Part shown: positions 25,405 to 37,700 of the stretch, one piece after another
Layout: each line of letters starts with the position of its first letter
How positions within the stretch are numbered: position 1 is the first letter of the stretch
DNA from: Cinclus cinclus
Lineage: Eukaryota; Chordata; Aves; Passeriformes; Cinclidae
DNA: 64,000 nucleotides
Reading direction: 5' to 3'
NCBI RefSeq assembly: GCF_963662255.1
Contig: NC_085047.1
Span: forward strand, 104,960,181-105,024,180
Notes under the pieces: model-generated
What the model was told of the DNA's origin: nothing
Databases searched by the model: none
What the model saw: only the letters and a program-made list of their open reading frames with translations
Position numbers and translations under genes: made by a program

Positions 25405-26115
25405 CAGTCTGTTGAGGGTTAGTTCTCTCCCTTCTTTTTTTCCCTCTGTGGAATTTTCCCCATTGTCATGCTAAGATACCTGTTGACTGGGCCCTGGTGA
25501 CAAGGGGGAGGGGACGGGAGGGAAGAGGGAACCCCGCGAGATTCAAACAGCCAGAAGAGGAAGCGGAAGGCTGGGCCTCGGCCCATTTCCCCCGCGGGGT
25601 TCGGACGAGAAGGACGATCGCCGCCTGTGTCCCATCCCTGCCATCCCAGCGTCGGGAAACCACCATCGGACCCTGCCCGGCTGTCTTCTCGCTGTGAACT
25701 ACCACCATCCAGCACTCTGCTGATCACCAGGACCCACACCGTGAGCGGAGAGCTCTCTCTCCATCTCTCTCTCCCCCTGGGACAGCGCTGCCATCACCCC
25801 CAGCCCTCCTGCGGCTCTGCGGGACCCGCCCGCCCCCAGCACCGGGAACTGCAGCTCAGGGAAAAGGTGCCTGCAGCCAAAAAACACTGGGACTGAGTTA
25901 CTGTTCTGTTTGTGGGTAATTTCATAGCTGTTGTTGTTCTTGTTTGTCTTGTTAGATATACTAGTAAAGAACTGTTATTCCTATCCCCATATCTTTGCCT
26001 GAGAGCTCTCTTAATTCCAAAATTATAATAATCGGAAGAATCACGTTTTTTTCAGTCCAAAGGGAAGCTTCTGCTTTCCTTGGCAAACACCTGTCTTTCA
26101 AACCAAGACACAGTC
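25405..26115 (+). mobile_element. Solo LTR A with 5-bp target duplication
   Basis: The LTR proper is 25410-26110 (701 bp). It starts TGTTGAGGG and ends AAACCAAGACA, i.e. TG...CA. It is bracketed by exact CAGTC repeats at 25405-25409 and 26111-26115. Its centre (25490-25880) is GC- and CpG-rich. An AGTAAA polyadenylation-like signal is at 25963-25968. Unrelated genomic sequence lies outside both repeats, so no internal retroviral region remains; this is the product of recombination between two original LTRs. The 5-bp duplication suits an ERVL-like endogenous retrovirus, and the sequence style suits passerine families. Reading frames inside it (e.g. 25497-25697) recur in copy B but are non-coding. 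Confidence 0.93.
25963..25968 (+). promoter_or_regulatory. LTR A polyadenylation-like signal
   Basis: AGTAAA, a common variant of AATAAA, lies about 140 bp before the LTR end, where a retroviral R region would lie. It is conserved in copy B at 54093-54098. A role in ending transcripts is inferred. Confidence 0.4.
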
Positions 26116-27284
26116 AGACTTTGGCAAAAAGAAACTTCAAAATCAGAAAAGGCACTCGAGACATATATTTATACAAGAAAAAATAAATTTTGGACAATGG
26201 TCTAGTTAGGTTATGTAAGGGGTTGCTTTAAGCAGTCACACAGGTTATCCACTGAAATAACTTTCTTTATTCATGTTGTTCTTTCATTAAAAGGTCAAAT
26301 AAAATTGTGCTGGAAGCCTAGTGGGTACTTTAAATGGCTAGTTACTCAAAATTGCCTTTTGGGGATGATATTAGAGAGAGTCTCAAACGGAGTTTCTGCT
26401 GCATTTTGCCCCATACTCATTTTTAGGGAAAAAAAAGCCATGACCAAACCCAGATGCTGTTTTTTAAATGGTGCTGTCATGCTGAGCTTTTCCTGTTTCT
26501 TTTGCAGTCTTTCTAGAAGATGGATACTGTTCCACAGTAAAAATGCAGAGATGTGAGGCCATGTTCCTATTGTGGTGCCTCACTATTACAAACAACCCTA
26601 TTGTATAACAGCTTTCAGAAATGGTTCAAGCTGTTTATTATGAAAAAAAGGAAAGTTATCATTTTCTATCCTACTGGAGGGCTTTGATCTGTGCTTTGAC
26701 ACTCTTATATTTTCCTGGGTATTCAGCTTAAATTAATTCCTTATTAATTTTATAATAATTTATTAATCACTATGAACACCATCCTAGAGGCTGTATTCCC
26801 TTGGAGTATATGCCCAAGAGGTATTTGGAAGAGGCATATTCTCACACAGCCTTAATTTTGCCTGACTAGACAAGACAGATTCTTGCAGTTCCTTAGTTGA
26901 GTAACCTCCTTCTTGCTCACATAAAATTAAGAGCTTCACCAGACCTACTTTCTCACCTGCCAGTGGCTGGAGGTGGATGAACTACATTAGATGTGCAATG
27001 TCATTAGAGACTAGATAATTCACCAATACTGATACATCGTAGAAGTGTCTTTGACTTTGTCCTGAAAGATAAACTGCTGTAGTGTCTTGCAGGAGCTCAG
27101 TTGGGAGATCAACAAACTTGGGTTCTTCTTTGCAGATATTTTAAATTAATGAGAACTGAGTAAAATAACTCCAGCTGCTAAGTTAAAGTATATTTCATGC
27201 TATTGTTATATTAATGCATGAGACATACTAAAATGTGCTGGATTTGAAATCTTCTGAATATTGTCTTTTCACTCGTGTTTTCAG

Positions 27285-27323
27285 CCTGTTCCAGTGGGTG
27301 GCACAAGAAGCACAAAAAACTAG
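27285..27323 (+). other. 39-bp microexon candidate
   Basis: A good acceptor tract (TTGTCTTTTCACTCGTGTTT then TCAG, ending 27284) is followed by 39 bp and a consensus donor GTGAGT at 27324. The length is a multiple of three and two of three frames are open. One reads CSSGWHKKHKKL, another LFQWVAQEAQKT, and the third ends in TAG. These are typical dimensions for an in-frame cassette microexon. I recognise neither peptide, and no neighbouring exon could be paired with it. Chance is a serious alternative. Confidence 0.25.
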
Positions 27324-27968
27324 GTGAGTTTCCATCCCAGCACATCCCATAGGATTTCCATTTAACTGTTGTAGTTCTTAGTTAAAAATAATAAAGGAGA
27401 TGCAAGAGGGTAAGGACGAGCATTCCGCAGTCTGAACGCTTGGTATCAGACATTATGAACGTTTAATTATTCAATATTGTTTTGTATTCATCAGTGTCTA
27501 CAAACACAGGCTCGAGGGGGTCAGTCTGAGAGCCTCCCTTCCTGAGAACACTGTGGCTGAGAGCTGATGTGCTGGGCATTGTGTGGGAACTGCAGATCTA
27601 ACCTGGATCGTACCCACTGAGTGCCTTTGTGTTCCAAGTGCTGTGGCTGTGGGCTCTGCATTGCAGCATGTCCAGAGCTGTGCATCTATGAGCAGCAGTT
27701 GGCTCTTTCAGTGACATTGAAATGATCTTCATTATACTTAGTTCCAATTTCACAGCCAGGATTGAAAAAAGAAAATGACAGATCTGAAATAAATACTGCA
27801 GCTAAGATATTGCCCTGGAGAACATCCTACTGTAATATTTTGTGGGAGGAAAACTGTGATGTTATAGGAAAGACTGTGATGGTCATGCAGGTGCTCCATC
27901 CACGACACATTCATGTGGTTGCTGTCTCAATTTGAAATTGAAAGGAACAACTTACGTTTGCTTTGCAG

Positions 27969-28073
27969 AAGTACAGGCAAAACCAAACCTTGCTGTGACA
28001 AAAGGATTTTGTGGAGCAAAATCACTGGGGATTTGAAGATGTGTACAGTTGGGATCATCAGTTGGTATTTCAG
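27969..28073 (+). other. Splice-flanked exon candidate, 105 bp
   Basis: It is preceded by TTTGCTTTGCAG and followed by GTCAGT. One frame is open for its whole length, with internal STGKTKPCCDKRILW. The donor is only moderate and the acceptor tract short. No protein family is recognised. It lies 645 bp downstream of the 39-bp candidate, which is an unusual but possible intron length. Confidence 0.13.
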
Positions 28074-29400
28074 GTCAGTGGTAAGAGAGGTTGGAAATAT
28101 CATGGCAGATTTCAGAAAGCCTTTAGGAATCAGCTGGGTCTCAGAGGGCTGCAGGTGGGAGAAGTCCCCATAGTACTCTTGCCTACCAATGGACTCTGTT
28201 CCTCCTCTAAAGCTGTGGATGCAGAAGAAATGCAAAGCAGAAGTTGTCTCTATGGACCATGTGCCTGATGAGTTGTCCAGCAATCTGCTGGGCCATTGAA
28301 AACCTACTTTGTCTACTGTTAGAGGGGACCCGGGATGCATGAAAGGGTCAGAGGAGAAAGAAGTGAGAGCAAAACAAAAAATTACTGGTTAGAACAAATT
28401 AACATTAACATGGTCTATTAAAAATTTTTCAGCGTAGCATTTTTCCAAATGACCAAAGACAGCACTTCCTTGGGGAATATGTGTTCCATCAGAATTTCTC
28501 ATTTTGTTCATGGCAGCTTGTATTAGAAGCCTGTTGGATTTTGGCAAGTGGTGCTTGGAAATGCCTGAATCCCTGGGCCACTAGTGCTTAGTGCCCTAGT
28601 GAAGCTGAGAACTGGGAACTCTTATGTGCCCTGGGAGTTCTCTAGTCTTCTGTGCTTCACTAAGGAGGCTTCTGGGAGCCTGAAGATGCATCATGTCTGA
28701 GATCTGAAATGCTGGTTTGAGGGGGATATGTGTGTGTATGTAAGACCCAGATGGGCTGGCCAGAGGCCTGAATGATTCACACCTGAAGTGCCCTGGCTCT
28801 AGACTGAGGTGGGCAAGTCTTGCAGGCTCTAGAGAACCTGACATTGAGGTACAGTAGTGCATGGCTCTGGTGGTGGTTGCTCTTCACACTGTGCAAGGCT
28901 CCAATGCTGACTGATACAGGTTTCTAATGGATTTGGGAGACTGATGAATTCCTGAAATTGGGAAGGAAACAAAAGAAGAAAACTGTGAAGAGAAAAAAAA
29001 CACAATGGCGAATAAGTGGAAGTTGAAAGCTTCTAGAAAGAGAGGATTTAAGACTAGAGAAGATTCAACCACTGGTCTTTTCTGTGTCAAAGTCTTAACA
29101 CAAGTGAAATAGAGAGGAAGTAGTTTTATTTCTGGCTGTCACTTATTTTGAAGAACAGGACAATTAATACTGTCCAGCTAAATGATGGAGAAGAATTATT
29201 CATCTGCATTATGGAAATACAAATAAAGCTTCACTTTGCATGAAAAATAAATACAGAAAAATAAGAATAGAGGAAAAAAGGGGAAATGTCAAATTTTGAA
29301 TCTGCAAACTTATACTGGTCACAAGCATGCAATTCTTGTAGACTGAAGCACTGACTGATAAGAGATCAGAATCTGACTGGGAGCTGAGACAAGGAAAGGC

Positions 29401-30620
29401 CAGAGAGACTCAGAGTTTAATCTTGCAATGCAATGACAATTTGCCAGCAGAGCAAGCCAACTCTCCTGCAGTTGTTTTGTGAGCTGTGCTCTGATGATGC
29501 CCAGGCTGGTACAGCATCCACAAGCAGCTCTAATCCCCAGCAGAAGCAGAGGACAGGTGCAGTTCAAGGTGGGTGTCCATTAGAAGTAGCAGTGGTGTCT
29601 CATCATCGCAGGTCCTTTTTACTTTGCCAAGAGATGTGCAATTATTGGGAGCTTCCTGCTCTCTGCAGGGCAATGCAAGAGCCAGGATACATCCATGCTT
29701 TGTTCCCCGGGTCTTGAGGACATTTGCTAGTCAGGGGAAGATTTTAGCTGAAGGAAGGTGGTGTGGTTTTACTCACTTCTCTGTGTTTCTCTGGCTGTGT
29801 CCAAATCTTCCCTACTTGCACCCAGCCCCATTCTTTCTCTTGGCCCCAATTCTCCTGGGAGAGGCTGAATTTTCCCTGAGAGTGGGGAAATCCCCCATTT
29901 TTTTGTTCTGATTGATCTTTCCCAAGGTAGTCAGCATACTAAGCTTTCATGTTGTTTCCCCTGGTGGGAGTAGGTTGCCAGGAAAAGAGAGGGGGGTGAT
30001 GCTGATGGCAGGGAGACACAGCTGGTGCAATGGGAGAGATGCCTCTCCTGTCCCCCCCATGGACTCTTGACAACAGCTTTTTTTCACTGAATGGTTGGGA
30101 CTCATCTTCCTCTGCTTTTCTCTTCCTGGGGCAAAAACTGCCCCAGGAGCTGGTGGAAAGCAAGGGGTTTGAGCCCTGCTCCCTCTGAGGGTCTGGATGT
30201 GTCCAGGAGACACTAAGAAGCTGGCAGGAAAGATCAAAAAGCTGGCAGGAGAGCCCAGATGAAGGAGATGGCCAGGGCTGATTCAGCATGTGGTTCTTCC
30301 TACAACACCATCATTTTACTTTCGAGTTGCCTTTCCACAGGAAAAAGCCCCAAAGCAGAAAACCATGGCCTCTCTAGGAAACACCAGAAGCAGGGGGCTG
30401 AGTTTTCAGGGAATGCAAGTCTGCAGGAAGACGAGCATCTTTTCCCTGTTTTCCTGTGGTTCAGTGCCTGGGATGACACGTGCCTGTGCAGGCTCAGAGC
30501 TCAGAGCGCTCCCGTGAGCGGAGCCACATGCTCCGTGCCAGTGCCACCGACTGCCGGGTGCCCGTGTTAGTGCTGCTTGGATGGCTGCACTTCAAAGGCA
30601 GAAGGCAAGCACAGGTGAAG
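29401..30620. other. Moderately GC-rich unique stretch
   Basis: It is richer in G+C than its neighbours, with many overlapping 75-116 codon frames on both strands (e.g. 29939-30289 minus, 30259-30570 plus). That is what relaxed GC-rich DNA gives by chance. A small CpG cluster lies at 30475-30570. No domain, signal peptide or splice chain was found. It could include a non-coding exon. Confidence 0.45.
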
Positions 30621-33600
30621 TTGCTTTAGGCTGTGCTTTGCCTGTCTCAGCTTCAGATTCTGATTCTGAACCACTCAGTTGCTGCTATTCCCACTGCAGC
30701 AGGGGAGAATTGCAGAGATAAAAGTCCTCTGGATGGCCCAGAGATGTGAAGGGATGTCACTTGGTGGTTTGTAAAAGCTGGCTGAGCAAAGCAGGTCGAA
30801 TACCTATGCAGTATCCTCAGGGAACAAGGTCTGCGTTTCCCGTTGCTGTTCAGTAAATGACCCAGTTTGTGATGGTTTTTAATATCACATTGAAACTATT
30901 TTTTTAAAAAAGCAGGTGTAGGAAGGAATCAGCATCTGGGTGGCAATGGTCCATAAGAAAAGGCAGGATGACCCAAAGCAAGACTGACATTTGTTTGCAT
31001 TTTTAAATAGATGTAGAGGTTAATTCTCCCATTAAAGTTTTTGCTTTGTCAGTATGTTCTGCTGCTGAGGATCAGAAGGAAACCATGACACTGCATTTTT
31101 TCCTTATTTTTTGTGAACATTAGCCACTTTGAGATCTTTCATGCGTATTTTTGTAGATGAAAGTTGTCTTTTAAACTAGACCAAAAGCATACTAAAATAA
31201 AATTTACAACTGCAGACAGAACAAGAGAATAAGGTTCAACATATCCTGCTTGGTAGATACTATACTCATGATAACCAGACACGGACCTCAGAAGGTTACC
31301 CAGTCAGCATTTTAAGTTTAGGGTATCTCATTAAAAGACATAACCTTCATGGGTTCAGTAAAATGTACATTATCTGCGGATCTTTTTCCCAAAGCTTCTC
31401 TTCTGAAGCCTTCCATAACTCCTTTATTGCTTGCACTATCTGTTTCTGAGTATTATGCTGCCAGAGAACATTGGCTCAGTAGCAAACTTGCATGTGTGAG
31501 TCAAAACAAGGCTGGTGGGAAATATATTTTAGTGCAGAATTGTCTGAAATAGACCACAGGTGTGCTGTCATTGGGCATTAGTGTACCAGAGGAGCTGTGC
31601 TGTTCTGAACAGCCAGGAGAGGCTTATCTGGGCTTCACAGGTAGGCTGTGAAAAACATGACCAGCCTTGCCCGAGGTAAGAGCCAGAGATTTCTGGGTAA
31701 TCTGCTCCACATGTTCTCACAAATGTGGATGAAACTGAAATGAAATTACCTCCACAAGGAACAGGTGGGACTGATACATTGTCCCAGGAGTGTACAGTTG
31801 AGATCAAATCCAAAATGGGAAAAAGGTTGTGAAAAAGTGTGCAAGTTGGAATAAATAGAAAGATATAAATATAGAAAAGTGAGCTGTAGTACATCCTCTA
31901 GCAGTCTTTGCTGGATAGGACATACTTTGTTACAGGCTGTGCCATAATTAATCTCAAGGGTGGACGAAGGAACTGGAGTGGGTTTTCAGGTACATAACAG
32001 AATTTTAAAATGTTTGCATTTATTGACAGATTGCTTAAAATCACTGTTATTTCAATACACTACTATATGCGTTTCATTAGTAGTAAACCAATGGTAAGTA
32101 ATGATTCTCAGGTGTTATACAGGAGAAATACCCAATGTCCTTCTGCTGAAACAGTTGTCCTGGTAAAACTGGTTAAAAACAGATTGAACATTCTTCCTTC
32201 TTCCCCTTCAAATGGTTTCCTCTGAAGCCTGAATTCATTCTTCCCCACAGTCTTGCAGAAAAAGTGTGGTGAATGAACCCTGCACTGAGTGAGCAGTGAA
32301 GTGGCTTCAGTTCTAGTAAAATTAGTTCAAAATGGACCTAGTCCCAAAATTCTTCATTCCTGGATAAATCCCTATCCCCACTCTCAGAGTTTCTTGCTTC
32401 TCTGCAGCTCATTTCTCCTTCTGTCTCTGACAAGCAAAGCATTAAATATAAATCTTTGCCATGACATCTATCTTTAAAGTAAGCAGAATAGCACTGGAGG
32501 GAATAGAAAGCAAAACTGAACAGCATTTCTCGTTGTCTTTTGCTTAAGCTCCCCCAGCTGTAAATAAGCAAATGTCATCAGCATTGGCTTCCCTTTCTGT
32601 GTGCCTGAAAGGTGAGATGCAGCAGGTTTGTTTGCAGGCACTGGTTACAGCCCTGATTGAGCCTCTTCTGCTGAGCAGCCCTGGGCTGGACACACCCTGG
32701 CCACCTGTACCTGAGCTCCCAGAGCCCCCCTGCACCACCTGCTCTCACTTGGTCACCTCTGGCATGCCCTGGGTGCAGGGCTGGCTGGAGTGGCTGCTGT
32801 CAGAAGCGAGACTACAGGAAGGGCCACCCCAGCTTGGCAGCAGCCAAAGTGTGGTGGCTCCTTCCCTCCATACGTGCTGTGGTTTCTCACCACACTGTTT
32901 TTCAGGCACAGGCTTTCCAGGGATGGATTGCTCTCTGCTTGGCACTGTCTTACATAGTTTTCCTTCTCTCTGAAGCATTGATGATGTGCCCCTGCAAGCC
33001 TTGTGTCTTCTCCCCCTGGAAGAGGCCAGGGAGAGCTGCAATAAGAACACTGGTACACAGCTGCCTGTGCTGCATCCCCCACGCTCCATCATCCCTCCTT
33101 TTTTCTTATTTCCTTTCTTCCAGGCAGCATTATTTTAAGTGTAGTTGGTTAATCTTTGGTGTCTCAATACCTGTCCTCATTGTTAGAGATCTGCTAAGTT
33201 TTATTCCTGTTATGACTTCCCTTGCTTTCATCAGTCCCCTGGAGAACTGAACTCTAGGAGATGACAATGTGATGAGTGCTAATAGGAATGGGAATAACAG
33301 GGACAGAATCGTAGCTAACAGGAACAGAAGAGATGAGTCTCCAATAATGTTTCATTCTCAGCTCAATGCCAATGCCCAGTGTTTGGCCAGGGTAGGGGTA
33401 AAGCACACAGATGAGTAACAAATCCCCTTGCATTCAGAAAAGGGTCTGTGGCTTGATATTAAACATGTATAAGGAATCAACCACAATTAACAATCTGTTA
33501 ACATATTGGTTCCCCAAAGTAGCTCAAGTGGTAGTTGCATGGGTTAAAGGAAGTGTAGTTTTGTTGAAAGGAGGAGTGATAAATGGAAACAGGACATCAG

Positions 33601-34584
33601 GAGGAGGTATGTTAATTACATTTAAATATTACTTGTCTGTTTCTGAAAGTGGAACAGTGATTTTCCCTTTTAAAGCTTTTCTGTCCAGTGACAGATAAAG
33701 GTAGTCTATAGGAATCTGTTAAATCAAGCCCTAACCTTCTCTGTTTTCCATGTCTGTTGGTAGCAGCGGGGGTAATACTGACAGAGGAAATGTGAACAAT
33801 TGATTTTGCTCTGTCTCCCAGACACAGTAATTTCCAGCAGCCAGCAGGTGAGTATGTACTTGCTCCTTCAAACTGGGTACAGCTCAGAGTATGTGACAGC
33901 AATGTCTGGAGGGCTCATACTGCACTTTCTCTTAATTACAAACATTCACATGAGGCATTTCTCCTCCAAGACTCACGTGAATCCTGAATGACTGTGCAGG
34001 TTCAGCTCTAGTCTACAGTGGAATTTTTCCTTCATTCTGGTTTCACAAAATGCTTGTGTAAATCCCTGCCTCTCCAGATGGCACAGACTCTGTGGCTACT
34101 AGTTTACTACACATTACATATTACAATTATTCATATCCTGTTCAGTACAAAGCTCCCTTTGTTCCAGAGGTCTCAAACCAAGAGATTTGGAACCTGTGAA
34201 TACTGCGATTCAGAAGATCTTGGAGTGCCAGAATTGCTAAATTGCTGGTTGAAAAGTGGACTACTCCTTGCACTTCAGAGACTTCCAGCTACAGAGCATG
34301 TAATGAAGGACATTGTATAAATCTGAAGGGTAGGAAAAAATAGTAAGAACAATGCACACTTCATCCCTATCCCTGTATGTTCCCTCAAGCCTTCATAGCA
34401 TCTATGACAGTTTGAATTCTCAGTTTAGACAGAAAACGTCATGTTTACTTTTTTTTTAAAGAAACAACTTTTAACTTGCAGATGCGTTAGCAGTTCTGAT
34501 GCATCAGATGTTCCATGTGGGAAAACATTTAAGCAATAACTATTTTCTCTTAAAAAAAGTTTTTTTTCTCTCCCTTCTGCCTAG
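30621..34584. other. Unique non-coding stretch
   Basis: No recognisable gene. 32590-33090 is GC-richer, with several overlapping frames of 95-138 codons on both strands and no family likeness. A 64-bp segment at 32029-32092 sits between TTTATTGACAG and GTAAGT and is open in one frame, weakly suggestive at best. The 26-bp candidate at 33822-33847 is listed separately. Confidence 0.5.
33822..33847 (+). other. 26-bp microexon candidate
   Basis: It lies between a strong acceptor (TTTTGCTCTGTCTCCCAG, ending 33821) and a perfect donor, CAG|GTGAGT at 33848. The sequence is rich in CAG. Two frames are open. The length is not a multiple of three, so inclusion would shift frame in a coding transcript. 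No partner exon is known. Confidence 0.18.
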
Positions 34585-34727
34585 TTTATGGCTGGTAGTC
34601 CAAGTGGAATGGGTAGAATTACAGATTTCTATTGTCTAGTCTGTGAATTTGTGGCAGTGTCACTGGTTTGAAGTGAGTGGTTTCTGGCAATTAACTTCTG
34701 TGTGGAAATATTTGTCCTATGGCTCAG
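34585..34727 (+). other. 143-bp non-coding exon candidate
   Basis: The acceptor tract (TTTTTTTCTCTCCCTTCTGC then CTAG, ending 34584) is one of the strongest in the window, and the donor CAG|GTAAGT at 34728 is perfect. All three frames contain a stop, so if it is spliced it would be a UTR or lncRNA exon. Confidence 0.22.
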
Positions 34728-37700
34728 GTAAGTGCCTCCACAGAGGGGTTTATGTTCAGGGTAGAGACACTGTTATAACCAGCTTCTGGGTGGTGGTTTG
34801 GGCTAAGGCAGAGGGAGCAGGGAGGTACTGGGTGAAAGCAGATAGCGTGGAACTGGTGGTGTGGGGCAGGTGTAGTGGGTGCTGGGGAAGATGGTTGTTT
34901 TGGAGCTTAATTTATTAAGAAAATGGCTGAAGCCCCAGAGCTGGGGTGCCACAGGAGCAGTAATGACCCAGATTCTCTCTGTTGTAGAGTAACTTGGCTA
35001 GTAGGGCAGTGGTCCAGCCAGTCACCCAGCCAGGCAGTAACCTAGCCAAGTTCAGTTCCTTCTCTGCTTGAGGGGGTTTGAAGTTGCATCTTCTCACTTA
35101 TGTCAGAAGTCATAACCATTTAGTGGCTGGAAAAATAGGACACATGATTCTAAATGCTCCTGCTTAGAGAAGCAATAGAACTGTTGCCTGTTGACACCGT
35201 CTTCCTGTAAATAATACTCTGGGGATCTCAGTTTCTATTTTTCTAATTTTTTAGAGGCTAATGTGCAATGTAAACAACATTACTTTTGAGAAATTAATTT
35301 ACTGTCCAACTGAATTGTGGCTGCTCCACAGGACCCACAGAATCCTGTTTGGTTGGTTTTGTTTTGAAAATTTCTTTGAAAACAACCTAAAGTTTCTTGG
35401 GGATAAATACTCTCATGCACTGGTAATTAATCATTGAATTGGTAGTAGAAAAGGAGAGGTCCCAGTCCCTAATTTCTCCCCATTGCCTCTGGCCCCAAAG
35501 TGTGTAATCAAAGTTGTGCACTGAGATTATGGTTGCTCAGGTCTTCTCTGCTCCCAGTAATGCAGCCCCTTTTGTCCAGAACTGTGGTTATCACTGTGCT
35601 TCTCATCAGATGTGGTGTTAAACTACTCTAATTGCAAGTAAAGCATTTTGCTGACTGATTCTATCCTCTTCTGATTTTCGTTTTTCCTTTGATCTTCTGG
35701 ATCGCTGATCACATCCCTTTCCTTTCTTGGCTAAATCCATCTTGCCCATAGATCTGACAAAATGTTTGGTTCCCGGATGCATTCCTGATTAGAGCTGGCC
35801 AGGAATTTCCTGAGAAAGCACGCCTTTGTTGAAGAAGGCCGATTTATAAAATATAAATGCCTGATAGATGTGTCTCCTCTTTGATGCATTTCCAGTGAAT
35901 AATAGGAAGATTTGCGCTTTTGGGATTTGCTCCAGATTGAATTGCAGTGAGTTTTAAAATCCAGAAAAACCTGCCCTGAAAGGGGCTCTGGGGTCTGCTG
36001 TACACCTTATTCTGTGGCAGTGGCCTCCCTGGGTGGCTCAGATAATGTGAGAGCAGTTTTTTGAGTCCTGCAGAGCCAGAATTCACTGGTGTAATATTCA
36101 GCTTTTAAGTTCCATATCAAAATGTTTCAGAGTCGTGAAAACACTGACATTTTTTGTCAGCATTGAAAAAGTCACATTCCAATGGAATCTCAGGCCTTGG
36201 TAGGAGATGGAAGAATACCTACATTCAGTGCAGGTCTACTCATGAGAGCTTTACCCAGTTCTGCAAAATCTGGAATTACAACTTTTAAAAACTAAATTAC
36301 CCTGGTTGAAGAGGAGAATAAATCAAGGTATATTTTTGCTACTGAAAACAAGATCTTGTCTTGAGCTACAGATCCTTAGAATCTGAGTCTTTGTTTATCA
36401 AAAAGTCAGACAAAACATTGGAAACTTATTCAGGCAGTGGTAATGCACAGTGTGAGTGGTGGCCATTGGCTCTGTCCAGGAGGGTCTGAAAAGGACAGCA
36501 AGTTCAACCTCAACATCTATTAAGTCTTTAACCTTTCTTGCTATTCTTAATGGACACTGGTGGAAGAGGAAGCAGGATATTTTAATAGATTTGAAGTGCT
36601 CCCTTCATGAATTATTTTTCTGTGAGGAGATGAAATGCCTCCCTGTATGGACACATTATGTTCTCATGGTCTGCCTTATTTAAAGAAACAGTCATAACAA
36701 GCACAGTCACAAAGCTTTATATGGCTTCTTTATTATTTTGCTCTTGTTATTGTGCCTCTGCGGGGTCTACACAGAAGAAAATCAGTAGATCAGCAGAATG
36801 CTGCTGCTATTGTGAAGCCTTTGTGTAGGTCTGTGTGGCAGTAAAAATATGAACAATATTTCACTGAATCCCATCCTTCATTATTTTCGGGCCATTTCCT
36901 CAGCAGGCTGTCACACAATACTAAGGACAAGTTGGGTTCATGACTACTTGAATGATGCAGAGAATAAAAGAATATATACCTCTTTGTGGAAAGAAAACCT
37001 TCCTGGGCCCAAATAGAAGGAAATCACCACAAATGCACCTTGTATCTACTTGTCTAAACAGGCCTATTCATTTCTGTACAATATGCTTTCCAGTCCTCAG
37101 GTTGTCGCTCAACCCATTTTTAAAAATCCATCCATCATAATAAGCACACCAGGGATAGATTTTGTTGACTCATTCTTTAAAGCTATCTTATAAATATGCA
37201 ATCGCTTTATTTGTGAGAATTCAGAGCTCCACATTCCCATCTTAAAAGCTCAGTAAGTTTTCAGTTGTATCTCCATCCAATGCCTGATAGTACCACAGAA
37301 GGACACAAAAAAAAATTTCCCATAATCTGATGACACTGGAAAAATCCATTGTTTGAATCTTTCCCTAGAAGTATCACCACAGATTGCTGTTTCACTACAG
37401 ATTGCCACTTGTCTGAGGAACAGCAGAGGAGCTGTGAGTGCCTGGCATCCCCCAGTTCTGGAGGAGATAACCTAAATATAGAGGCCATTTTGGGAGTCCA
37501 CAGACTTAATGGATCAAAAAAATACTTGGTATTGCAAAGGATTGTAAGATAGCCCTAGGCCCAGTCAAAGGGGTACCACAGAGGTTCAAGCAATTGCTCC
37601 TGGAAGAGCAGGCAACTGACCCCAAACTGCCATGCCGTCCCTTAATGCTTCTCATCACTTAACATCCTACAGGAAATCCACACACTGGTGATTTAAAGCC

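Larger units (their letters stand above)
26116..29400. other. Unique non-coding stretch with exon candidates
   Basis: No gene is established. It is AT-rich DNA with two splice-flanked segments listed separately (27285-27323 and 27969-28073). A CpG-containing patch near 27415-27520 has no recognised identity. Confidence 0.55.
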
